Shown here: positions 9,333 to 16,990 of the stretch, in pieces
Layout of the letters: each line of letters starts with the position of its first letter
Position numbering within the stretch: the first letter of the stretch is position 1
Assembly: GCA_913054375.1 (NCBI GenBank)
Contig: CAJXIQ010000006.1
Span: forward strand, 1-34,295
Direction: 5' to 3'
Length of the DNA: 34,295 nucleotides
DNA from: an uncultured Bacteroidota bacterium
Lineage (GTDB): Bacteria > Bacteroidota > Bacteroidia > NS11-12g > UBA9320
Position numbers and translations under genes: made by a program
Notes under the pieces: generated by a model
The model's database searches: none
What the model was told of the DNA's origin: nothing
The model's input: only the letters and a program-made list of their open reading frames with translations

Positions 9333-10070
9333 ATGAAAAAATTTATTTTAGCAAGCGTAGTACTATTCACTATGTCGTCGTGTGATGAGATACTTGATGT
9401 TCTTACCGCTACTGGAGGAGGAACCAACGGTATAGCGAGCATATCACAGAATGAAGCTGCTTCTGGTTTGAAGCAAGCATTAGAAAAAGGGGTGCTGACC
9501 GGAACATCATTCTTGGGAAAGAAAGATGGCTTCTTAAAAAATGAAGCTTACAAAATTCTACTACCCGCTGAGGTGCAAGATGCGGTAACCAAAATAAGGG
9601 CTAATCCAATTGCTAATGCATTGGCGGGTCCGTACTTGGGGAAAGTGGAAGTTGCTATGAATACCGGTGCAGAAAATGCCATGGCAGAGGCAAAACCAAT
9701 TTTTATTAACGCTATTAAATCGATGAGTATTAGTGATGCTATAAGTATTGTAACTGGAGGAGAGGGAGCAGGTACAGCATACTTGAAGCGTGCAACTTCC
9801 GCAAGCCTAAAAAGCAAGTTTACTCCAGTCATTACTCAGGCCATGGAGAAAGTAAATATCAAGGATCCTTGGGAAAAGGTAACAACTGGATACAATATGG
9901 TAATGGGTAAAAAGGTACAGACAGATCTTAATGCATATGCTACCGAAAAGGCAATGACAGCGCTTTTCAGCCAAGTAAAGCAAGAAGAAGATAAGATTCG
10001 TGCAAATCCCATAGCCCGTAGTACAGATCTACTTAAAAAAGTATTTGGCTACGCCGATGCTCAGAAGTAA
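9333..10070 (+). CDS. DUF4197 lipoprotein
   Basis: 245 residues. The N-terminus MKKFILASVVLFTMSSC is a lipoprotein signal with Cys17 as the lipidated residue. The rest matches the DUF4197 layout: an alpha-helical protein with GLKQALEKGV, FLKNEAYKILLPAEVQ, a segment of alternating Ala-rich helices, KPIFINAIKSMSISDAISIV, and a YLKRATSASLKSKFTPVI segment. The molecular function of the family is unknown. The gene starts 48 bases after the GH3 fusion gene, so the two may be co-transcribed. Its last 14 bases overlap the proposed bioY start. A strong intrinsic terminator follows 18 bases after the stop. Confidence 0.9.
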   Translation: MKKFILASVVLFTMSSCDEILDVLTATGGGTNGIASISQNEAASGLKQALEKGVLTGTSFLGKKDGFLKNEAYKILLPAEVQDAVTKIRANPIANALAGPYLGKVEVAMNTGAENAMAEAKPIFINAIKSMSISDAISIVTGGEGAGTAYLKRATSASLKSKFTPVITQAMEKVNIKDPWEKVTTGYNMVMGKKVQTDLNAYATEKAMTALFSQVKQEEDKIRANPIARSTDLLKKVFGYADAQK

Positions 10071-10581
10071 TCATCCTAAAAAATATACAAAAAAGCATTC
10101 GCTATTAGCGGGTGCTTTTTTGGTGCTAGTCATAGTAGGAGCTAAGGTAGATTTAGACTTAGGTGGCTTAGTCTCATTTACACTGCAAACGTTATTTCTT
10201 TGCCTCGCGTACTACTACCTTCCTCGGCAATGGAGCCTATTGTTGGTACTTACTTACCTTACATTAGGAGCCATAGGTATTCCTGTTTTTAATTCAGGCG
10301 TTGGATGGACCTATTTTATTTCGTGGCCTTTGGGTTTTTTTATAGGTTTTGTGTTGGCAGCAATGGTCCCATCTCCATCATCAAATGGACTTATGCCAGC
10401 ATTAAGTTTCTTTTTGAAAATCCATGTAGTGATTATAATAGCGGGGATAGTTGGCATTGCTCGTTACAGCGGTTCGTATATTTCTGCCTTAGAGACAGCT
10501 ATAGAGATACTTCCAGGAGCGGTGCTAAAAAGTGTTGTTGCAACTCTTGTGGTGGGCGGACTCAACAACAGAGTACAATAA
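10057..10581 (+). CDS. bioY: BioY-type biotin transporter (ECF substrate-binding component)
   Basis: 174 residues if started at the ATG at 10057. BioY is the membrane S-component that binds biotin for uptake, with or without an ECF ATPase module. The protein is almost wholly hydrophobic, about six helices. It carries the family signposts VSFTLQTLFLCLAYYYLP (usual form PFTLQTL..LLAG..L) and LTLGAIGIPVFNSGVGW...PLGFFIGF (usual form G.IGLPVF..G.GG...GPTGG..GF). The Gly-Pro-Thr-Gly-Gly stretch is altered to WPLGF, so it is a divergent member. It overlaps the DUF4197 gene by 14 bases, and codons for residues 11-22 coincide with a terminator-shaped hairpin. No ECF ATPase gene is nearby. I am fairly sure of the family, less of biotin specificity. 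Confidence 0.8.
   Translation: MLRSNHPKKYTKKHSLLAGAFLVLVIVGAKVDLDLGGLVSFTLQTLFLCLAYYYLPRQWSLLLVLTYLTLGAIGIPVFNSGVGWTYFISWPLGFFIGFVLAAMVPSPSSNGLMPALSFFLKIHVVIIIAGIVGIARYSGSYISALETAIEILPGAVLKSVVATLVVGGLNNRVQ
10089..10121 (+). terminator. Intrinsic terminator-like hairpin inside the start of bioY
   Basis: The left arm 10089-10102 pairs with 10108-10121 in a 14-bp stem (six A-T, then GC-rich with two G-U pairs) around a 5-base loop, and the right arm ends in six T. It lies just after the DUF4197 stop at 10070 but within bioY codons, so it either terminates the upstream transcript or attenuates bioY. Confidence 0.6.
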
Positions 10582-10589
10582 TCCACACA

Positions 10590-11912
10590 CTATGTTTTGA
10601 GCGCATAGGTGCGTTCAAACTTATTGGTAGGTGTTATTCCAGAGGACTTTTGTAGTACAGTATTTTGATGTGATAGTGGGCGTGTTATCTCCTTGTTGCG
10701 CAAGCTTATATACTGCTCAAATTTGATTTTTGTTCTGTTCGTGAGGTGCTTCTCAGTTTGCCATAAGGCTGTCTTACGGTGATACCCCGCTTGCACTTTT
10801 CCAGAAAACACTTTTGCCTTAGAGCCACTTCCGTAGGCTAAGAATAAAAGTGTACTATCACGTAGATTGCCTGCAGATGCGCAAAAACTTACTAAGCTAA
10901 GAAATATACTCGCGGTATATAGGTTACCCATATCAGAGGACAAATTGTCTCCAGCAGCTACCTTACTTTGAACCCAATCCTTGTAGTATTTACTCTTGGA
11001 GAAGAGCTTACCGATTTGTTCGTCTTCTGTGTCTAAAGCGTTTTCGCTGCAAATAGTGTCAAAAGAGCCTGTATCTTTCAATTCTTGTTGTAGTAATGGA
11101 GCTACTATTCGTCTACCGTGATAAGCATAAGGAAGATGAAAAATAAGGTGGTCATAGTTGTTGAGCAACTCTTCTTCTTTGAAATGTTCCCACGCTTCGG
11201 TTATTCTATCTTGGTAGACAGCATTAGAAAGTTGACCATCGAAAATGGGCTTCTCATCGTGTATCTCCACCATTTGATTATTGATTTTTTGATAGCGTAT
11301 TGGCTTAAAAAAATCGTGCTCATTTTTCACAGAAACACCCCATTTTTCAGATAGCGATACCAAAGCAGGATTTTTGGCTAATAACATAGCTACAGCCCCA
11401 GCACCCTGTGTGTATTCTCCTGGTGAGGCCAAGTCGTAATTGGCTATGTCAGCAGCAACTACAATTGCTACTTTGTCTGGATTAGCATAGAGATAATACA
11501 ACGAATTGTGCATAGCATCTACAGCGCCTATACATGCAAAGGTCATATCAATTACATCGATATGATTGATGCCCGTATCATTTATTTTCTTCGTTGTAAA
11601 ATATTGATGAACGATATTATGAATGTAGGTACCTATGGGCTTTGAGCCATCTATACTGCTTTCTGTCCCCACATAGATACGACCAATATCTTGTGGTTTC
11701 ACATTGGGATTTTGCTCGAGGAGTTGTATCACTGAGCCAGCAGCTAAGGTTACCACATCCTCGTCTACGTCACATACAGACATATTTCGTAGCCCAAGGC
11801 CGTGTATTAGTTTGGCGGGCTCTATATCGCGCGCATTGGCAAGATCTTCAATGGGGAGGTATAAGGATGGGGCCTTCAGGGCTAGATCATGTATTCCAAA
11901 TGTGTCATTCAT
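10590..11912 (-). CDS. Hydroxymethylglutaryl-CoA synthase family protein
   Basis: 440 residues. HMG-CoA synthase condenses acetyl-CoA with acetoacetyl-CoA, the first committed carbon step of the mevalonate pathway to isoprenoids. The three catalytic residues of the S. aureus enzyme (Glu79, Cys111, His233) have clear counterparts: Glu84 in VGTESSIDGS, Cys127 in TFACIGA and His259 in IFHLPY. GEYTQGAGAVAMLLAKNPAL and the late YTASIFLSLVSF and YGSGSKAKVFSG segments also match. The gene starts 5 bases after the stop of the KAS III-like gene, so they form an operon. Polyketide beta-branching HMG synthases belong to the same family, but no carrier protein or PKS gene is in view. No other mevalonate gene lies in the window. 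Confidence 0.9.
   Translation of the reverse strand: MNDTFGIHDLALKAPSLYLPIEDLANARDIEPAKLIHGLGLRNMSVCDVDEDVVTLAAGSVIQLLEQNPNVKPQDIGRIYVGTESSIDGSKPIGTYIHNIVHQYFTTKKINDTGINHIDVIDMTFACIGAVDAMHNSLYYLYANPDKVAIVVAADIANYDLASPGEYTQGAGAVAMLLAKNPALVSLSEKWGVSVKNEHDFFKPIRYQKINNQMVEIHDEKPIFDGQLSNAVYQDRITEAWEHFKEEELLNNYDHLIFHLPYAYHGRRIVAPLLQQELKDTGSFDTICSENALDTEDEQIGKLFSKSKYYKDWVQSKVAAGDNLSSDMGNLYTASIFLSLVSFCASAGNLRDSTLLFLAYGSGSKAKVFSGKVQAGYHRKTALWQTEKHLTNRTKIKFEQYISLRNKEITRPLSHQNTVLQKSSGITPTNKFERTYALKT
10596..10619. other. Hairpin between the convergent bioY and HMG-CoA synthase genes
   Basis: A 10-bp stem (10596-10605 with 10610-10619, one G-U pair) with a TAGG loop, 15 bases after the bioY stop and inside the last codons of the convergent gene. 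There is no T-run beyond the stem on either strand, so it may protect or end the bioY mRNA but is not a classical terminator. Confidence 0.35.
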
Positions 11913-11917
11913 TTTTT

Positions 11918-12994
11918 TTATGGAAGTCTATAGGTGAATGTGTTAATACTCATACCCGCACCTACAGATGCCAGAACAAGTAATTGATTTGAAGCAAACG
12001 TATGGTTGGGTAGGTGGCCTTTGTCAATCATATCGTAAAGTATAGGGACCGTTGCCACAGAGTTGTTTCCCATTCTATCTAGAATAAGCGGCATTTTATT
12101 TTTTGGCATTGCCTCATATCCGTAGAGCGAGTATAATCTGTTTCCTATGGCAACATCCATTTTTTCGTTTGCTTGATGTATTAGTACTTGTGAAACACTC
12201 TTTAGGTCTATTTTGCTTTTGTCGAGACAGGATTTTATTGCTTTGGGTACTTCTATGAGGGCATAGTTGTAAATTTTTCTACCGTTCATCTTGATATAGA
12301 GGTCTTTACTCTCTTGTTCTCCGTAGGTTGGTCCCATGGTAAGATAATTAAGATCTGCAGCTGCATGTGTCAAAGCGCTATGAGCGATTATCCCAATTTC
12401 TTTTTCTGATTCTATTGCAGAAAGCACAACGGCACCGGCACCGTCAGAAAATATCATAGAATCACGATCACTAGGATCTACGTTGCGTGAGAGGCTTTCA
12501 GTTCCAATAACTAAGCAGGTCTTAGCATGGCCACTCTTGATATATACGTCTGCTTGTATCATAGCTTGTACCCAACCTGGGCAACCAAATATGATATCGT
12601 AGCTCACGCAGGTCGGGTTCTTTAGCCCTAACTTATTTTTAACTTTGGCTGCCAAACTTGGCATCATCTCTGGAATAGTCGAACCGTGCTGGGTATCGCC
12701 AAAATTATGAGCTACAATGATTTGATCAATAGACTCTTTGTCTATTCCGGCGTCGGCAATGGCTTTTTCTGCAGCCAGTGCGGCCATATCGGAAGATAGC
12801 ATTTCCTCAGGCATGTACCTACGTTCTTTTATCCCGGTAATATCATAAAATTTTTGAATTATTTCTGAACTGCTTGTAGCAAATGGTGTCCCGTCTTGAT
12901 TGTAAAAGGAACTTTTCTTGAAATGACTGTTTTTGATGTGCTCCGTGGGAAGGTAGTGGCCAGAGCCTATTATTACTGATCTAATCTGTGACAT
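11918..12994 (-). CDS. KAS III (FabH)-like beta-ketoacyl synthase paired with HMG-CoA synthase
   Basis: 358 residues from the ATG at 12994; the frame is open 15 codons further, but MSQIRSVIIGSGHYLP is the normal thiolase-fold beginning. The Cys-His-Asn triad of KAS III enzymes is present: Cys138 in IFGCPGWVQAM, His273 in LIHQANEKM and Asn310 in DRMGNNSVA. The active-site loop reads GCPG rather than the GCSG/QCSG of true FabH, and an insertion sits near residues 25-45, so this is a paralogue and not the housekeeping enzyme, which is at 25858-26859. Directly upstream of and co-directional with the HMG-CoA synthase gene, it may make acetoacetyl-CoA from acetyl- and malonyl-CoA, as NphT7 does in Streptomyces. 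That role is inferred from context only. Confidence 0.85.
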   Translation of the reverse strand: MSQIRSVIIGSGHYLPTEHIKNSHFKKSSFYNQDGTPFATSSSEIIQKFYDITGIKERRYMPEEMLSSDMAALAAEKAIADAGIDKESIDQIIVAHNFGDTQHGSTIPEMMPSLAAKVKNKLGLKNPTCVSYDIIFGCPGWVQAMIQADVYIKSGHAKTCLVIGTESLSRNVDPSDRDSMIFSDGAGAVVLSAIESEKEIGIIAHSALTHAAADLNYLTMGPTYGEQESKDLYIKMNGRKIYNYALIEVPKAIKSCLDKSKIDLKSVSQVLIHQANEKMDVAIGNRLYSLYGYEAMPKNKMPLILDRMGNNSVATVPILYDMIDKGHLPNHTFASNQLLVLASVGAGMSINTFTYRLP

Positions 12995-13056
12995 AACGCA
13001 ATGACAAATAGCTTGTTTTTTATTGATTTTGAATGCCAATTATTATATTGTATTTA

Positions 13057-13082
13057 TGATTTATAAATCACTATATATAGTG
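13057..13082. promoter_or_regulatory. Two abutting 14-bp palindromes in an AT-rich regulatory region
   Basis: TGATTTATAAATCA (13057-13070) and CACTATATATAGTG (13069-13082) are each perfect palindromes and share the two bases CA. They lie 63 bases upstream of the KAS III-like start on the minus strand. The gene-free stretch 12995-13285 holds, besides these, only AT-rich sequence and the -7 element of the next gene. They could be operators for a dimeric regulator, but no binding protein can be named. Confidence 0.4.
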
Positions 13083-13272
13083 TAAAATGCTTATTTTGAA
13101 CAGGTTAAAATAAAAAATAAATTAACTATAATTTATGATCTTGCCCGAGTAAATACAGGCAGCAGTGTATGACATATTTCAAATGTCAATGGCATACCTA
13201 CTAAAAGGTATAGTAGCCTTTCTGGTGTGTCTGGTGGTGGTGGTCCAATTTAAGCTACCAATGCTAATTGTT

Positions 13273-13280
13273 TACTTTTG
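13273..13280 (+). promoter_or_regulatory. Bacteroidota -7 promoter element (TACTTTTG)
   Basis: An exact TAnnTTTG match ends 5 bases before the GTG at 13286. It decides the start of the following gene, because the only earlier in-frame start (TTG at 13268) would lie upstream of the transcript. Predicts a leaderless mRNA. Confidence 0.45.
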
Positions 13281-13285
13281 TATTT

Positions 13286-13681
13286 GTGCCACTCACCACA
13301 GAAATATCCGATATACAAGTTGATCCTCAAATCTTATCAGATATAAAAGAGGAAGCTCAGGTGATCGTACATTGCTCGTTCTATAATGACTCCAATGTAT
13401 ACGCTGGAGATATGGGGCTACGGGTATGGAAGGAGACTTTTTTGATAGATGAGGCTACTGGCCTAAAAGTACCCATGATAAAAGCATTGGGGATCGTCTA
13501 TCAGCCGGACTGGTACTTCTTAGTCCCGGGAGAGACCAAACGGTTTACGCTTATTTTTGAGGCATTGCCCAAAAGCTGTGTTTCGTTTACACTCGTAGAA
13601 ATTATCAATCAGCCTGGGGCGTTTATGGTGACGGGTATTTTAAGAAACAATTCAGATATTTATCATGCTAGATTAGACTAA
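13286..13681 (+). CDS. Small conserved-looking protein of unknown function
   Basis: 131 residues if started at the GTG at 13286 (MPLTTEISDIQVDP). There is no signal peptide and no membrane segment. The pattern is all-beta: alternating strands such as AQVIVHCSFYNDSN, VWKETFLIDEATGLKVPMIKA, a Trp-Tyr-Phe loop followed by VPGETKRFTLIFEALPKSC, and FTLVEIINQPGAFMVTGILRNNSD. PGETKRFTLIFEALPKSC looks like the end of a beta-sandwich domain. I do not recognise a named family. The last 9 bases overlap the convergent thioesterase gene. An uninterrupted frame with a promoter element makes it a real gene. Confidence 0.7.
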   Translation: MPLTTEISDIQVDPQILSDIKEEAQVIVHCSFYNDSNVYAGDMGLRVWKETFLIDEATGLKVPMIKALGIVYQPDWYFLVPGETKRFTLIFEALPKSCVSFTLVEIINQPGAFMVTGILRNNSDIYHARLD

Positions 13682-14221
13682 ATCGTCTGTTACTTGCACA
13701 TTGTGTTGTTCCAACTCAGCGAGGTGTTCATTTACCAAAAAAGACTCCGGTTGAAAATTAGAGTCTCTGTTCTTTCGCTGTTCTTGCCTGTGAATGCTGC
13801 GTACATATCGCCGTACATCTTCTTTATCATTAAGTAGTAATCCCGGTACAGGGACGTTTTCACCGCTGCTGTCTTTAGCCACCATGGTAAAATAACTGGA
13901 GTTACAATGGTTGGATTTGCCGGTCTGTATATTTTCGGAATCTACACGTACGCCTACGACCATACTGGTTCTTCCTGTGAAGTTAATCGACGCCCTTAGG
14001 GTTAATATCTCACCTACTTCAACGGGATGCAAGAAATCTACCCTGTTGACAGATGCTGTCACACAATAGTGACCACTGTGCTTGCTCGAACATGCAAATA
14101 CAACTTGGTCCATCAGATTTAGAATATGACCGCCGTGTATCTTTCCGCTAAAATTGGAGTGAGAAGGAAGCATTAACTCAGAAAGTGTGATTTGTGATTG
14201 CTCTGCAGTTTTGTAATCCAT
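13673..14221 (-). CDS. Acyl-CoA thioesterase, hotdog fold (YciA-like)
   Basis: 182 residues. It hydrolyses acyl-CoA thioesters in the cytosol, probably with a broad range. The hotdog-domain signature is clear: SHSNFSGKIHGGHILNLMDQ near residues 20-39 with the expected Gly-Gly-His-Ile and an Asp in LMDQ, then CVTASVNRVDFLHPVEVGE, LRASINFTGRTSMVVGVRV and CNSSYFTMVAKD. After residue 125 comes a charged tail found in many family members. It lies 85 bases downstream of the FeS-BCP-like cryptochrome gene on the same strand, so it may be the last gene of that operon, and it overlaps the convergent small gene by 9 bases. Substrate is not predictable. Confidence 0.9.
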   Translation of the reverse strand: MDYKTAEQSQITLSELMLPSHSNFSGKIHGGHILNLMDQVVFACSSKHSGHYCVTASVNRVDFLHPVEVGEILTLRASINFTGRTSMVVGVRVDSENIQTGKSNHCNSSYFTMVAKDSSGENVPVPGLLLNDKEDVRRYVRSIHRQEQRKNRDSNFQPESFLVNEHLAELEQHNVQVTDDLV

Positions 14222-14306
14222 GCCACGAAGATAAGCGTCTATTTACGTTAGATGCACAAAGTACTTCTTCAACGAGCGGATAAATGAGTGTGACAAAACT
14301 CCTTTT

Positions 14307-15782
14307 TTATTCTTTATCCAGCTGTGATAAAAAAGCCTCTGCTCGCTCCAAATGCGCATCCATTTTAGGTCCTTCCATCTTCTTAGCTAGGTTTACCATC
14401 ATTCCCATACGGGGGTTTTTGCTAAAAGCTTCGCGGTTCACATGAATAAATCGCCAGTACAAGGCATTCCATACTTCACACCATTCGCCTTTGGGGTAGT
14501 CGCTCATTTTGAGTACATAGTTACTCCCGCTACAATACGGCTTGGTGGTCATTAGTCCGCCATCTGCGTATTGCGTCATACCATATACATTAGGTACCAT
14601 TACCCAATCGTATGCATCTACGTACATCTCCATAAACCAGCGGTAGACTTCATCTGGATCAAACTCGCAGAGCAACATAAAATTGCCAAAAAGCATCAGT
14701 CGCTCTATATGGTGGGAATATCCTGTTTTGAGTAGCTTCTTGATGGTACTATCGAGGGGTACAATTCCGGTGGTCCCTTCCCAAAAACTCAGAGGTATCT
14801 TGCGTTCGTATCCCAAGTGGTTGGTTGTTCGTTGCTTCACACCTTCTAAGGAATAGATGCCCCGTATAAACTCCCTCCATCCGATTATTTGACGAATAAA
14901 TCCTTCTAGACTGTTTAGTGGAAATTGCTGCTTTTTGTGTGCTATGAGTACTTCGTTTATGATTTGCTTTGGACTAAGCAATCCAATGTTGAGCATTGGA
15001 GTGAGGACAGAGTGCCACAACCAATTTTCATCTTTTACTAGTGCGTCCTCGTAGTCTCCAAATTTTACAAATCGCTCGCTAATAAAGGATTGAAGGTGCC
15101 TTTCCGCCTCCGAATGCGTAGTGGGATAGTAGCATGTATCTACGCTTCCATAGTTGTTGGCGAAGTGCTTTTCTATGTAGGCTTTTGCTTCATCAGTATA
15201 GCTATTAGGCTCAGGATACTTTACTGTTGGTATCGCCTCGCTTTTAGGTACTTTCTTTCTATTCTCTGCATCAAAACTCCACTTACCTCCCAAGGGTTTC
15301 TCGCCATCTTCGAGCAGGATATTGTATTTTTTACGTTGTCCGGTATAGAAATTAGCCATCAGATATTTCTTCTGCTTGCTTAGTGTTTCAGTAATTTCTT
15401 CTGCAGATTCTATAAAGTTGGGGTTGGTAAATGTATTAAGTTTTAGACCATACTGCAGTGCAAAACGCTTGATCCTTCTTTCCAATAAATAATCGTCAGT
15501 CAGAGTATAATAGATGTCTTCTACACCCTTGTCACTCAAGGATGAAAAGAGGTCTGCTAACGTATCCATAACATGAAATTCTACATAGTTTACAGTCGCT
15601 CTGTTGGCGATATAGTCTGCGTAGTATTTCATACTCGCACGATGTAAAACAAGTTTTTGCTTGTGGAAGGTGTACTGCGAAAAATACAAATCATCCTCGA
15701 TGAGATAGATCTCATCACAGGTGTCTACTAACTCAGATTCCTTGTAGAGTTGGTGTGGGAACAGAAGTCCTATTTTAGCCAT
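14307..15782 (-). CDS. FeS-BCP/PhrB-like cryptochrome-photolyase lacking most iron-sulfur ligands
   Basis: 491 residues. The family (A. tumefaciens PhrB, R. sphaeroides CryB) comprises (6-4) photolyases and photoreceptors binding FAD, an antenna chromophore and a 4Fe-4S cluster. The N-terminal antenna domain ([20 protein letters not shown]), GYSHHIERLMLFGNFMLL, MYVDAYDWVMVPNVYGMTQY, KPYCSGSNYVLKMSDY and NALYWRFIHVNREAF all match. By alignment from memory of PhrB, cluster ligands Cys350, Cys438 and Cys441 fall at Pro342, Pro430 and a deletion; only the Cys454 position is kept (Cys435). The ligand loop between MSDY and NALYW is about nine residues short, so a normal cluster cannot form. It overlaps cry-DASH by 13 bases and is translationally coupled to it. 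Confidence 0.88.
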   Translation of the reverse strand: MAKIGLLFPHQLYKESELVDTCDEIYLIEDDLYFSQYTFHKQKLVLHRASMKYYADYIANRATVNYVEFHVMDTLADLFSSLSDKGVEDIYYTLTDDYLLERRIKRFALQYGLKLNTFTNPNFIESAEEITETLSKQKKYLMANFYTGQRKKYNILLEDGEKPLGGKWSFDAENRKKVPKSEAIPTVKYPEPNSYTDEAKAYIEKHFANNYGSVDTCYYPTTHSEAERHLQSFISERFVKFGDYEDALVKDENWLWHSVLTPMLNIGLLSPKQIINEVLIAHKKQQFPLNSLEGFIRQIIGWREFIRGIYSLEGVKQRTTNHLGYERKIPLSFWEGTTGIVPLDSTIKKLLKTGYSHHIERLMLFGNFMLLCEFDPDEVYRWFMEMYVDAYDWVMVPNVYGMTQYADGGLMTTKPYCSGSNYVLKMSDYPKGEWCEVWNALYWRFIHVNREAFSKNPRMGMMVNLAKKMEGPKMDAHLERAEAFLSQLDKE

Positions 15783-16990
15783 AAATTTCTATATGTTTTG
15801 TCTGCGTCGTATCGTTCTGCTTGTCCTTTGGTATTGAATTTTCTGAATGGTCTAGGGTCGTGACCCACCCCCGCTATGTACATCCAATTGCCATAGTTGC
15901 TCGCAGGGTCATAGTCTATGAGTTGACTTTCTAAGTATGCTGCACCCCATCTCCAGTCAATACCTAGGTCATGTATAAGGTAGCTGGCCACGTTCTGTCG
16001 GCCGCGGTTGCTCATCCATCCTGTGGCATTTAGCTCCCGCATATTAGCATCTACCAGATCGTCTCCTGTGTGCCCGTACATCCATTGTTCAAACAAGTGT
16101 TTATCCTGTTTACTTGAAATAACTTTTCGCTGTATTCCACCTTTTTGAAAGAATGTGTTACCGTGTAGTTGTAACTGTAGTTGGAAGAAGTCTCGCCACA
16201 GCAATTCGAAAATAAGCCAATAGGTAGAGGCATTAGATACTATGGTGTTTTCATAGTGCACGATGTAATCAAAAACGGTGCGCGCAGAAATGTTTCCTAA
16301 AGCGAGCCATGGACTTAGTCTGCTACTATAGTCTGTGCCTACCATTCCGTTGCGAGTTTCTTTGTAGGTAGCTATATGGTGGCTATCATACAGGTAATAT
16401 TTCAACCGATTGAGGGCTGGGTTTTCTCCTCCTTTTAACTCAAAAGAAATAGAATTTTTGGGTAGAGGTGGTAGTGCTATCGTTTTTGAGTAGGCTCCCG
16501 ATTCTCCTACCTTATTTTTGAATGGTGTAAACGTTTTGGGCATTTGGTGTAGTTCAAACGGCAAGTTATTTTGATCCACTAATGTGAAATGATCAAAAGT
16601 ATAAACCGCCTCAGAGTGCAATTTAAGAACGGCTGTCTCTTGTTTTCGTTCTTCGGTACCATAGCACCTTTGGTAGGTGAGTGTTTTGGTCTTTAAAATA
16701 GCACTTTCATGCAGTTCTTTTACGTTGTTAAATATGTGAAAATCAACACCTAAAACATCCAATTTGGCTGCAAGTTCCTGCAGGGATTCATTCAAAAAAA
16801 TCTTTCTTTTTTTGCTTACCCACTCAAAATTCAAGGGATGCAGTGCAGTATATTTATCTTGGTGTACATAGAATGCAGTTACTTCTGTAAAGTCATCTAA
16901 TCGAGACAATATCTCATGATCTGTTACCCGCTGGTCGTTTCGAAACCAGTGTACAATCGATTTATTTTTTATTCCGTTTACAGCGTTCAC
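15770..16990 (-). CDS. Cryptochrome DASH
   Basis: 406 residues from a GTG start at 16990. Cry-DASH proteins bind FAD and an antenna pterin, repair cyclobutane pyrimidine dimers in single-stranded or looped DNA, and may signal light. The N-terminal photolyase domain starts [17 protein letters not shown]. The FAD domain shows [38 protein letters not shown], the DASH hallmark [16 protein letters not shown], and [20 protein letters not shown] followed by [11 protein letters not shown]. The length is slightly below the usual 420-500. Its start lies inside the end of the DUF2256 gene (29-base overlap in another frame), and its end overlaps the FeS-BCP-like gene, so these are one operon. Confidence 0.95.
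   Translation of the reverse strand: MNAVNGIKNKSIVHWFRNDQRVTDHEILSRLDDFTEVTAFYVHQDKYTALHPLNFEWVSKKRKIFLNESLQELAAKLDVLGVDFHIFNNVKELHESAILKTKTLTYQRCYGTEERKQETAVLKLHSEAVYTFDHFTLVDQNNLPFELHQMPKTFTPFKNKVGESGAYSKTIALPPLPKNSISFELKGGENPALNRLKYYLYDSHHIATYKETRNGMVGTDYSSRLSPWLALGNISARTVFDYIVHYENTIVSNASTYWLIFELLWRDFFQLQLQLHGNTFFQKGGIQRKVISSKQDKHLFEQWMYGHTGDDLVDANMRELNATGWMSNRGRQNVASYLIHDLGIDWRWGAAYLESQLIDYDPASNYGNWMYIAGVGHDPRPFRKFNTKGQAERYDADKTYRNLWLK

Noticed and set aside
10590-11912. HMG-CoA synthase-like protein as a polyketide beta-branching enzyme.
   Set aside because: No acyl carrier protein, PKS or enoyl-CoA hydratase-like genes are nearby; the mevalonate reading is simpler, though not proven.
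13183-13323. 46-codon open frame encoding a hydrophobic peptide upstream of the small unknown gene.
   Set aside because: It runs through the -7 element and the start of the next gene, has no recognisable ribosome binding site, and its hydrophobicity comes from a GTG/CTG-rich stretch; too weak to call.
13286-13681. The small protein considered as ApaG.
   Set aside because: Size and beta pattern are similar, but the ApaG motifs are not present.
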